A stretch of 64,000 nt of DNA from Curvularia sp. ZM96 (Eukaryota > Ascomycota > Dothideomycetes > Pleosporales > Pleosporaceae): assembly GCA_022457065.1 (NCBI GenBank), contig JAJGBQ010000002.1, positions 1,054,001 through 1,118,000 on the forward strand, read 5' to 3'. The notes under the pieces are model-generated. The model had not been told where the DNA came from. It was given only the letters and a program-made list of their open reading frames with translations, and made no database searches. Made by a program: the position numbers and the translations under genes. Position 1 is the stretch's first letter; each line of letters opens with the position of its first letter. Positions 34,740 to 43,581 of the stretch are shown piece by piece.

Positions 34740-34963
34740 ACTGGTGAAACCGGAAAATGGTGGCCAAGAAATCAACCCTGCTTTCAAAAGTCGCTGTAGT
34801 TATCCTAGTCATCTATAGTTCACTGTTTTCTTAGCACTTTTAATCCCTCTTCAAAAGTAGCTGTGTTTGTCACAGCTATGTGTTATTTACAGTGTTGATA
34901 GCTCGTCTGGATATGTGAGGTCGTTTTGATGTTCTGGTGTTCCTGGTTGTGGGAAAGACCGCC
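34740..34963. repeat. Degenerate dispersed repeat, copy B
   Basis: TGGTGAAACCGGAAAATGG at 34742-34760 matches copy A (20233-20251) at 18 of 19 bases. Further matching blocks in the same order are TTAGCACTT, GTCACAG and GTGAGGTCGTTTT. Overall similarity is low, with indels. The right end is more decayed than in copy A. Confidence 0.5.
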
Positions 34964-35344
34964 AAGATCATTTGGACCTATCACGTGTACGTGGTACATT
35001 TGTCATGATGCCGCTTACCCCAGTAAAGTGGAGATAAGATTTGCATACTTAAGGGTGTGACGCACTACCTTGCTAGCATCCGTCCTATCCACTTGCTTGA
35101 ATCAGGCCCCCAGAGATGTCCATTTTAGTGCTGACTTCAATATAATCAAAACAGAGTCCATCCGATTTACGGGCGACAAACGACTGTCAGGTATATCTGC
35201 CTAGAGTTGCGGAACCATGCTTGAGAGCAGCGGAACGGAGTAGAGCAGGGTTATAAGCTAAGTTTGCCATCAACTCTCTCGGCGATTTCCCTCTCAAACA
35301 ACCACCTCACTCGCAAGATCCTAGTACCCTCAATTTCAATTCCA

Positions 35345-35818
35345 ATGCGCCATTTTTTACTATCTCTTTTTCCTAAGTGGATGTCTCCCAGCTCACCTTC
35401 GGAACAAACCATGTCTAGCGAATGCCACCCACCAATGTCCTTGGAGGACCAACCAATTGAGCGCACAGCGAGCGCGCCATGGAACCTCCATCTTAGCAGT
35501 CACGACGTTAGCCAAATGCTTAAAGGATTTATGCCGCAAGAGATGGAACAACGTTGGGCGTGTAATACAGACGGGCCTGATTCGCAAGGAGACATCGTGG
35601 TCCATTTCTGTCGGAGCTGGACAGGAGACGAGCATTTCCGAATCAGGGCAAAGCGTGACGAGAATGGAGCCAAGGTTATCGAGATTAAGTGGTACAAAGG
35701 CAATGAACACAATCCGATTGATGAGGACGAGGCAAAGCGCACGGTGGTAAGGTTCTCAAGGGGTCTACTTGGTTGTCAATTAGAGGATGTATCAGAAGAG
35801 TTTATGAAAACTACGTAA
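35345..35818 (+). CDS. Hypothetical protein with RSWTG motif
   Basis: Single exon, 157 aa from the first ATG; the longer frame opens with TTG. The N-terminal ~50 residues are Ser/Pro-rich and poorly defined, so M24 or a nearby methionine may be the true start. The core is compact and alpha/beta: WNLHLSSHDVSQMLKGF, EMEQRWACNTDG, GDIVVHFCRSWTGDEHFRI, then VIEIKWYKGNEHNPIDEDEA and an acidic helix at the end. There is no signal peptide, so it should be cytosolic. The HFCRSWTG strand is distinctive; I have an unverified impression of similar motifs in bacterial proteins linked to ADP-ribose biology. It is divergent from the ADP-ribosyltransferase gene. The function is unknown. Confidence 0.6.
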   Translation: MRHFLLSLFPKWMSPSSPSEQTMSSECHPPMSLEDQPIERTASAPWNLHLSSHDVSQMLKGFMPQEMEQRWACNTDGPDSQGDIVVHFCRSWTGDEHFRIRAKRDENGAKVIEIKWYKGNEHNPIDEDEAKRTVVRFSRGLLGCQLEDVSEEFMKTT

Positions 35819-37169
35819 TGGGTTGTGTCTCATTCATGGCTTTCAGCCGCACTCAGGCCTTCGCTTCAAACGATCTTGGGAATACTGTTAAGCAGCTTAT
35901 GTCTTTGTAATGTGCAATTGAAGCTATGGCTAAACCATGGGATTTGTTCAAGGTACCACAACCGTGTCGAACAGCCTTGCCGAGACTATCACAATGACAA
36001 GAACATTCCTCAATGCACGTACGATCGCAAAATCTCTTTAATGAGGGCTCTAGCATTCCACCGACCCTAGTTTGTTTCACTTCTCCTAGTATCAGAAAGT
36101 GCTAAAGGTAGTCTTAGTATGGCGTCATATGAGCTGACTTATACGAGGTATACGAATAGATTGTAGACCTTGCATTACACTGCGTAGAGCTAACGATTCG
36201 AATGCCTTGCAGGAATTGATCTGTGCATATTTTGCTACTCAGGCCCCGAAGTCTATGTGGCTTGTTCGGCAGTTTGGGCCGAATGAATAAGTTTGACATG
36301 TTACATGGGGTTGGGCTATTTTTACCCTACTCTGGTCAGCACTAACCCTAACGCCTTTTAGGTGGAGACCAGGTTACGCAAGCCTATCATTTTCGTCCAT
36401 AGCTATACCACCAGTGCGCTCTATCGCTTCTTGAAGCCCTCGCAGAGTTCGTCCATCTTAGGAGGTAGCGGTGGGTGTTTATAGGTCACTCACCCCTTAG
36501 TCTCGGCTTGCTACTGAATTATCTGTGTGCCTTCTACGTCCTGTACTATTGTTAAAGCGTTAGTATAAGCGGATACAGCTTGCGTAATGCGTCCGCTGTC
36601 AGGCTACTGCGGCTGTCCTCCCTCCACCAAATTACCTTCTGACTTGTTCCATGTCAGTGTTACTAGCCAGCCCATACGACCGAACCTAGATGTAGTACGA
36701 ATTAAACTATTGGTCTAATCTTCCTGAGATGAGCTAACTTACATCCCCACAGGGCCCAAGATCTGTGGATACAACTCATCTGAGCATGACTTCATCAAAC
36801 CTCGTGATGACTACCTAACAAAGGTAAGTGCTTATCACTGTATTGGAGACCTACAACACACCAAGAAAAACACATTCTATGTCCAATGCATCCGCTGAGT
36901 TTTGGCCGTCTGGGCTTGAGCTTCAACAATTTCCCAACACATTCCTTAGCGAACTCCACCTTCACGAGAGTTACTTTTTACTACGGCCTTATTATGCTAA
37001 GAAATTAGTATGAAAACTTCTGATGGACTTTTAATCTATTGAACTCTTGGTTGAGACTCTATTCAACGCCCACAGAATATATAAAGGCTGAGAATTCCCT
37101 ACATGAGTGTTCAAAACACAACCTTTCCACACTCCCACAAACAACAGTCAACAATCCATTTCAGCTACC
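35819..37169. other. Intergenic, with one isolated exon-like segment
   Basis: Around 36753-36822 a 69-base open segment (reading KICGYNSSEHDFIKPRDDYL) is flanked by CCCCACAG and AG|GTAAGTG, looking like an internal exon, but I find no partner exons. The rest has no coding signal. Confidence 0.4.
37078..37086 (+). promoter_or_regulatory. TATA box of the 8-cysteine protein gene
   Basis: TATATAAAG, ~90 bases upstream of the ATG at 37170, followed by a CA-rich leader typical of highly expressed fungal genes. Confidence 0.55.
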
Positions 37170-37573
37170 ATGCATCCCAAGTACCTTCTTGTCCTGCCAC
37201 TCTGGCTTGTGTCTGCCACTCCGGTCGAGCAACAGGGCTCAAACTCAATTGCCACTCGTGGTGATAACAATGGTTGCCCTTTTGCCCATGGCGGGTGTCA
37301 AGGAGTAAGTGGCTTATTCTGAGCTTCTATTTCATATCTAACAAATTAGAAATGCATTACTCGGGGCAATGACATTGATGTCTGCCGCACGTGGGCAAAG
37401 GGTAGAATTTGGGATTTCCCATGCGGTGCACCAAAGAATGAACAGACCGGCGTAAGTAGACACTCTAGCTCGACTATGAAGGTTATGCTAACGACAGAAA
37501 GTGTGGTGGAAACTCTCAGCTCGCTTGTATCGCCTATGGCGATGCTGAGACTATCTGCCCTAATCCTGCTTAG
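37170..37573 (+). CDS. 8-cysteine small secreted protein
   Basis: Three exons (37170-37304, 37350-37451, 37502-37573) encode 102 aa; introns are 45 and 50 bases, all phase 0. The signal peptide is MHPKYLLVLPLWLVSATPV. After it come eight cysteines in the order NGC, GGC, KC, DVC, PC, GC, LAC, TIC, spread evenly over the last two thirds, which suggests four disulfides. For the third exon I chose acceptor GACAGAAAG over GACAG because only that choice keeps the cysteine pattern and a normal C-terminus (ETICPNPA). It is not a family I can name. An effector-like role is inferred from size, secretion and cysteines. The strong TATA box and CA-rich leader suggest high or induced expression. Confidence 0.72.
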
Positions 37574-38533
37574 AACTCTACATGGCTTTTGTCCTCATCC
37601 CAGGGGCATAGTGTTGTAAGGTGTTAGAGGGTACATGGAGATCTCTACTTCAGGGTATAGATAGGCTCTTTACGTCTTGGTACCTTACAAGACATAAAGA
37701 GTGTTTGAATAATATACGTCTATCCCCTTAAACGCACAGTGTAATTGTCTGCAGACCTCTAGTTCCGTTTTCTTCGATTGGCTCAAACGAGTTTCGTCCA
37801 TGCAGTATTTAGCTACTGAGCCTGCTGCAGAAGTTGTGTAGGAATTAGATTTTCCCAGACTGAAGATGACGCTTTCAACCTCAACTTTCCCAAATTATAC
37901 CGCAGTAGCAAAAATGATCTTCGAATATATTATGCGACTGTGTTATTCAAAAGTCCATGTTCCAGGAGAGAATGTATTAGCACATTTGCAGCTATCAGTT
38001 GATCACTTGCCAGAATCGAGCCAAGCCGACTCTCCGGATGTTGCCCAGATAGAGGCTGAAATAGTACTTCGTATATTCCCTGCAAATGCAAGACATTCGG
38101 CCTTACTCAGAACTCTATGAATTTAGTATAGGGATTTGCCCGAAGGCTTGGAACCACCACGTCTTCCTATTGGCTATACGAAACCATTGCGCCATGTAGG
38201 TAAAGTTAAAGGTCGATTTTTGTTACAGTTACTTCTGTAGTCTCTTGGAACTATGGCGCATCTCCAGGATTGCAGGTTCTTTCAACAAAGGTATACGATA
38301 GGAGAGAGACGACGACGCTAATGTGGTGGGGCACATTCGGAATTATGAAGAACGGATAGCCTACCACCCCGCACTCTCCCCACCATGGATTGCGGGACAA
38401 AAGTGGGCGACATGTACAACTGCCGAGCATTAGATCAAAGACCTCAATACTGCCGGGCTAAATTGTAAGTCCATGTCGCGCTCAAAAGGCCTTCGTAGTA
38501 GCCTCTTCACCTTATCCCCACAACCTGGTTAAC
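37574..38533. other. Intergenic, promoter of the P450 gene
   Basis: An 84-codon ATG-started ORF at 37866-38120 (+) has no domain or signal peptide and is not called with confidence. The rest is upstream DNA of the P450 gene. Confidence 0.45.
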
Positions 38534-40153
38534 ATGGCACTAGACGCCCTCTTCCATGTGTCACCTTACCTATGGCTTTCCGCCATAGTCGCAGTGCCGT
38601 TCTTAGCCCTTCTCCATGACATTTGGGTATGGAAACGCATGCCTCCAGGCCCAACGCCTCTTCCCTTCCTAGGCAACAAACTGCAACTCCCCAAGTCAAA
38701 GCCATGGCTCCAATTCCAAGAATGGTCAAAAACATACGGTCCCATATTCACCATCTGGATTGGTCGTAAACCCACCGTCGTCATATCGGACCCAAATATC
38801 GCCGTCGAACTCATGGAAAAGCGAAGCACAAAGTACTCGTCTCGGCCGCGCATGGTGGCTATGGGTGAGATACTTTGGGACAATGCGAGCATACTCGTGC
38901 AGCCTTACGGCAAGGAATGGAGTGTGAGAAGAAAATTACTTCACCAGGCCCTCACGCCAAAGGCACTAAGGCTATACAAGCCTGTGCAAACGGCAGAGGC
39001 ATCAAGGTTGTGCTATCAGCTGCTGGAGAACCCTGCGAGCTGGGAGAAATTGCTCGAGCGCTTCACTTCTAGCATCGTGTTTTGCGTCGCGTACGGCCAT
39101 CGCATCGATTCGCTCAACGCATACGTTATTCGCCAACGTTTTCAGTTTATGCATGTCGCTGCGTCCCTCAACGTACCTGGGAAGTATCTTGTTGAGTCAT
39201 TCCCTGTCTTAAAGCATGTTCCTGATGCGCTGGCCCCGTGGAAAGCAGACATCAAGAGGCGTGGACGAGAAGAAGCAGCCGCCAATATGGGATTAGTCGA
39301 GATGGTTCGCTCTGATCTTGCTCAGGCAAAGAGCGAGGGACAAGACATCCCAGATTCACTTTGCAAACTCCTTCTCCAGTTGCGCGACCAGGAACACATA
39401 CCGCTTTCTGACCGGGATTTTTCCTACATTCCAGCATCCCTATTTGGTGCTGGATCCGACACAACAGCCTCGACCCTCTGCACCGCTTTTCTCGCACTAG
39501 TCACACACCCGGAGACCCTTGATGCCGCTCACGCAGAGCTCGATACCGTTATCGGGCCCAACCGCAGCCCAACCTTTGACGATGAAGCGAATCTGCCCTA
39601 TATCCGTGCCCTGACCAAGGAAGTCTTACGCTGGCGTCCCGTCGCAGTCCTGGGTGGCACACCGCACGCCTCAACGGAAGATGACTGGTACAACGGCTAC
39701 TACATACCCTCCGGTACTACTGTGCTGGGCAACTCATGGGCCATTAACCTAAATGACGAGTACTATCCGAACCCGCACCACTTCGACCCCACGCGTTTCC
39801 TCGACGAGGCACTTGCCCAGCGCGCGAAAAACCCAACACCACTCTCGGGCAAACCGCATCCGGCGAAATCGGGTCACTCGTCGTTTGGCTGGGGACGCAG
39901 AATCTGTCCTGGTGCTAATCTAGCGGAAAATAGCATCTACATTGCTTTGGCGAAGTTATTGTGGGCGTTTGATATCAGACCGAAGAAAGGCGTCCGGTAT
40001 GATATTTTCGACTACACAGAGGGGTTTAATATTAGACCAAAGGCGTTTGAGTGCGAGATTAGGGTACGGAGTGAGGCGCATAGAGAGGTTTTGATGAGGG
40101 AGATGAAGGAGGCGGAGAGTGTGCTAGAGAGGTTCACACCGTTTGGTGAGTAA
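38534..40153 (+). CDS. Cytochrome P450 monooxygenase, membrane-bound
   Basis: Single exon, 539 aa. The N-terminal ER anchor (~9-29) is followed by the proline hinge PPGPTPLPFLGN. The I-helix oxygen-activation motif is AGSDTT (306-311), the K-helix ExxR is E363-V-L-R366, the PERF-like region is DPTRFLD, and the heme loop FGWGRRICPG (451-460) carries the iron-ligating Cys458. All key residues are present. It oxidises a small hydrophobic substrate using a P450 reductase at the ER. The sequence resembles the clade of secondary-metabolite P450s around O-methylsterigmatocystin oxidoreductase, but there is no backbone synthase (PKS, NRPS, terpene) nearby, so a cluster is not supported. The lack of introns is unusual for this window. 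Confidence 0.92.
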   Translation: MALDALFHVSPYLWLSAIVAVPFLALLHDIWVWKRMPPGPTPLPFLGNKLQLPKSKPWLQFQEWSKTYGPIFTIWIGRKPTVVISDPNIAVELMEKRSTKYSSRPRMVAMGEILWDNASILVQPYGKEWSVRRKLLHQALTPKALRLYKPVQTAEASRLCYQLLENPASWEKLLERFTSSIVFCVAYGHRIDSLNAYVIRQRFQFMHVAASLNVPGKYLVESFPVLKHVPDALAPWKADIKRRGREEAAANMGLVEMVRSDLAQAKSEGQDIPDSLCKLLLQLRDQEHIPLSDRDFSYIPASLFGAGSDTTASTLCTAFLALVTHPETLDAAHAELDTVIGPNRSPTFDDEANLPYIRALTKEVLRWRPVAVLGGTPHASTEDDWYNGYYIPSGTTVLGNSWAINLNDEYYPNPHHFDPTRFLDEALAQRAKNPTPLSGKPHPAKSGHSSFGWGRRICPGANLAENSIYIALAKLLWAFDIRPKKGVRYDIFDYTEGFNIRPKAFECEIRVRSEAHREVLMREMKEAESVLERFTPFGE

Positions 40154-40462
40154 AGTGGTGGATATCGTTATTTTGAATACTGGAAGGAAGAAATTTGATC
40201 GGGTAGTGAACTATCTTAGAATCTTTTTGTAACTACCATACGTTTTTTCAGCTACGCTATGTAGTCCAGACGTAGCACGTGCCGCACACGCAAGTCTCGC
40301 GGCATTCTTACTAGGAAAGCAATTCCCATGTCCAAACCCAACCGTCCTGAGATAAAAGCCCGGAGGACCTAACAGATAGATCCTATATAACGCCATCGCC
40401 ATGCAGATGATTCAAAAACAGCAAAACGCAAGCCATTTCCCTTGAACTAAACTCAAACCTCA
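40154..40462. other. Short convergent intergenic region
   Basis: 3' flanks of the P450 and PLC-like genes. Nothing is seen. Confidence 0.6.
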
Positions 40463-41545
40463 TCACGACCCCATTGCCACCGCCACCGCAACCGCCAGCA
40501 CAACCGCCAGCAAGTTCCCCCTCTCCCTCGCCCCAGATCCCGTACTCTGCACCAACGGCTCAGCACTCACGCTCTTCCGTCCCGTGACCGAGCCCGTGAT
40601 CCCATTCACGCGATCCACACTCTCAATCGCGGGTCCAACGTTGAAAAAATCCACAATCACGTAATTCGCCGGCTTGCCGTACACGCCCACGCACTCATCC
40701 AGCGCAACGCCCAAACTACCATCGCCAGTTGCCGCATTCGTTACATTCGCATACGTCTCGTTGGGCGACTGGATACCGAACAACATGGTCTGGTACAAGA
40801 AGTGGTTTTGTAGGAACATGCGACCGGATTGGGCGGCTGCGCTGGGGGAGCCCAGGCTAGATGGGCGGTTCGGGTTGCACGAGTAGTTGCTGGGGGAAAC
40901 GTTTTCAAAGTCGTTTTCGAAAATGAAGGTAAATTCGTCCATGAGGTAGGGGTATTGGGAGGAGGGTCCGCCGGAGAGCGAGGCTACGAATGTCATGAGC
41001 CGTGTGTTGTTGCCGATGAGGGCGTCGAGAGTCGGCCAGGTTTGAGGGAGGACGCTGGAGGAAGGAGGTGTGTAGGCGAGTTTGTCCAGGCCAGAGGAGC
41101 TGAAGATGGAGCCCAGGTCCGTGGTGGGTGCGTTGTCGGAGTTTACGAGCAGGACGGTTACAACGTCGTTTGTGTTGGCGTCCATCCAGGTTTTGATCTC
41201 GCCCAGCCAGCTTTCGAGTGTGCCGGCGTCGAGAAGATCGCAGCTGCTGTGGCAGAGGTGCCATGCTGCGGTGCCCGAGTCATTGGATTTGTGGACTTGG
41301 GCTGTGAGTAACCGTACACCTGCGTCGAGCTGTACGGTTGTGTTGTAGTATTGGTTTCCAGATGTTGAAAACGATGTCTCTTCATTTCGGAGAAAAGGTG
41401 AGTCGTGTGCGCCGAGGTAGGTAATGTTGTTGTATGGGCGACTGCATAGGTCGGGTGAGTTGTTGCAAGCGTTCTGGGCCAAGGCCGATGTGCAGAAAAA
41501 GGGTAGCAAGGCTGATGCCTTTAGTAATGTGCTTCTTGAGAACAT
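40463..41545 (-). CDS. GPI-anchored PI-PLC-X-like phosphodiesterase
   Basis: Single exon, 360 aa. A signal peptide (residues 1-23) is followed by NACNNSPDLCSRPYNNITYL and the superfamily motif LGAHDSPF with the first catalytic-type His47. LDAGVRLLTAQVH follows, then WHLCHSSC with His96 and His99, one of which occupies the second catalytic-His region. Many N-glycosylation sequons are present. The C-terminus is a Ser/Gly-rich stalk and a hydrophobic tail (LLAVVLAVAVAVAM), as expected of a GPI anchor signal. Fungal relatives are secreted PLC-like phosphodiesterase-superfamily proteins of uncertain substrate; activity on phosphoinositides is not proven. It is located at the outer plasma membrane or cell wall. 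Confidence 0.85.
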   Translation of the reverse strand: MFSRSTLLKASALLPFFCTSALAQNACNNSPDLCSRPYNNITYLGAHDSPFLRNEETSFSTSGNQYYNTTVQLDAGVRLLTAQVHKSNDSGTAAWHLCHSSCDLLDAGTLESWLGEIKTWMDANTNDVVTVLLVNSDNAPTTDLGSIFSSSGLDKLAYTPPSSSVLPQTWPTLDALIGNNTRLMTFVASLSGGPSSQYPYLMDEFTFIFENDFENVSPSNYSCNPNRPSSLGSPSAAAQSGRMFLQNHFLYQTMLFGIQSPNETYANVTNAATGDGSLGVALDECVGVYGKPANYVIVDFFNVGPAIESVDRVNGITGSVTGRKSVSAEPLVQSTGSGARERGNLLAVVLAVAVAVAMGS

Positions 41546-42736
41546 CTTTGGCGTTGTAGTCGTATGTGTGTAGGGTTGTGCGAATTCTTTTGTACAGTCC
41601 AGCTCAGTAACTGGAAGTCGTCGTATTCGTCGTCAAACGGAAAGTCGTAAGTCGTAAATGTGTAGACCAGATCAACCCGTCTATCAGTTGCCAGCACAAT
41701 TGTCCACCTGTTGACCTGAAGATGTATGGACAAGAAGCAAATAAAATACCCAAAAAGTTAAATATGGTATTACGCGTTGAAAGAATGCCAGGGTGCCATC
41801 TACTATTATACCGTTACGTCGCTCGTCTCAGCCCAGCGTACCCAGCCAACATGCCATAATTTTGGAAACGGCTGAGCGAGGCAAAGAGTGGCGCCCATAC
41901 GAAGCCTCCAGTCATGGGACAGGAAACCATGTCCTAGTGGAGCCTCACCAGCCCTTTGTCCAAACCGTCGGTCTCCCCATCCAGCCCGCTGCACAGCCCA
42001 CAAGAGGCCGCGAGTCCAGCACAGTTTCATGCGTCGTCAGCCGCTAGCCATTCGGCAGAGCGCTCAAACGCCACCGAAACGAGCAGTGCGACATGCGCGA
42101 TTGGCAGGTGACTGGCAGTCTAGGCAAATTTCCAGCCACGGAAGAAAAAAAATCATTTCGTCGTTCGATAATGTGGGGGAAATATCGAGGGTGTTACGTG
42201 GCGGGAGGCGGGGTGGTGATGTCAAGGCCGACATTGGGAATCTGCTATTGTTGGAGTGGCGCGCAGTCCCTCTCGTCTCGTCTCGTGACATGACTCGCGG
42301 GTTCGGTAACGATGGCTCCCGGCAGGCGTCGATCTTCCGCGCTGTCACCCTGTCTCCCTGAGAAAAGGTTCAAAGGGTCGTAGCGACAACCTTAATCGCA
42401 CATGGGGGGATCTACAGACTGCAGCTATGAGGCTCTTAGTGCCGCTGCATTTTGTTGTTCTTCGTCCACGTCGAGCCATGTAGCTCTCCCGAGCCTCAGT
42501 TCATCCACTGTCACCCAGCCACGCGACTAAAAAACAATCGTTGTCCTACCAACCTCTTAGCAACAGATCGTCGTTGTTATTCAGCCTGGATACCCACAAA
42601 TCTTCTCCAGTATCCACGCGTCCACGTCCCTCCTCTCCACAGCCCAACCGCTCGCAAACCGAAAACAAGGCGACAACGTCAGCTTATCCCCCCGGTTCCC
42701 GGCCACTCCAACCACACACCCGCCAACCAACCAACC
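41546..42736. other. Divergent promoter region
   Basis: Upstream DNA of the PLC-like gene (minus) and the 200-residue protein (plus). The long open stretch 42452-42736, in frame with the next gene, is CT- and CA-rich leader, not protein. No other gene is seen. Confidence 0.55.
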
Positions 42737-43339
42737 ATGGTGGCTCTCCGCGCACCCTCTTCGCTCCCCACGACCGAACCGTCAGCCTCGGTCACGGCCC
42801 CCCAGTTATCCTGGTTGTCAGGCTCCTGGAACGTGACGCACTCCACCCTGCCCATGTGGAAGAAATCCCGCAATGTTCGCATCACATATACTGTTATTCC
42901 ATCCACGTCCCCTGCGCAAATCGACGACGTAGTCTCGTACCAGAGTCTGGCGTCAGATAAACTCAAAACAGTGCACGGCGTCGACAAGCCGTTTGACGTG
43001 CCCAATACCGCTCCGCCAGCAGGCGCAGAGCCAGGCACAGGAGACGTCGCTAGTCTAGGGTACAACTGGCGCGGCAAGGGATGGCTGGTGATTGCAACAA
43101 GCAAATGGGAAATACTAGGCTATGGTGACGAAGAAGGGACGGGCAATAGTTGGGTCGTGACGTACTTTGCCAAGACATTGTTCACTCCTGCAGGCGTAGA
43201 CTTCTACTCGCGCAAGGGGAGCCTATCGCCGCAGACTATTGACAACATCAAGGCTGGCCTCGCTGGACTTGGTGGTGATGTTGCCAAGCTGGCAGAACAG
43301 ATATTCGAGGTCAAAATGGACGCAGACAGAAGTGACTAA
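42737..43339 (+). CDS. Uncharacterised ~200-residue beta-rich (lipocalin-like) protein
   Basis: Single exon, 200 aa from the ATG in CAACCATGG. Upstream in-frame ATGs exist, but the extra N-terminus would be low-complexity leader. The core reads LSWLSGSWNVTHSTLPMWKK, then alternating strands (VRITYTVIP, LGYNWRGKGWLVIATSKWEI, WVVTYFAKTLFTPAGVDFYS) and a C-terminal helix pair. The opening GSWNVTHS resembles the first strand of calycin or lipocalin-like barrels, with a G-x-W motif. It has no signal peptide. It is conserved-looking, but its function is not known to me. A small hydrophobic ligand carrier is a guess from the fold. Confidence 0.7.
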   Translation: MVALRAPSSLPTTEPSASVTAPQLSWLSGSWNVTHSTLPMWKKSRNVRITYTVIPSTSPAQIDDVVSYQSLASDKLKTVHGVDKPFDVPNTAPPAGAEPGTGDVASLGYNWRGKGWLVIATSKWEILGYGDEEGTGNSWVVTYFAKTLFTPAGVDFYSRKGSLSPQTIDNIKAGLAGLGGDVAKLAEQIFEVKMDADRSD

Positions 43340-43581
43340 CATGGTCGCAAAGGGAAACTGGAAGAGCGAGTCGAAACATGGTCGAGGACTGAGCTAGATA
43401 CCCCAGGCATAGAGCCTCTATCAGAGATTGCATCGATGCGATTAACTAATCTAATTTTTCAATCCTTGTACAGGGTCATGGTCAAAGACCCAAAGTTTGT
43501 CATCATTGAAACATCGCAATCATTGTGCCACAGCCTTGGAGACACCCTGGACCCGTAACTTCCTTGTCACGACTACCCATC

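Larger units (their letters stand above)
34184..35344. other. Divergent intergenic region carrying repeat copy B
   Basis: Shared upstream region of the ADP-ribosyltransferase gene (minus) and the RSWTG-motif gene (plus). It contains the TATA box and the dispersed repeat listed separately. Confidence 0.55.

Noticed and set aside
36331..36352. AACCCTAAC, telomere-like
   Set aside because: Only about one and a half units; no array.
38534..41545. Possible secondary-metabolite cluster around the P450
   Set aside because: No PKS, NRPS, terpene synthase or pathway regulator nearby; a lone P450 does not make a cluster.
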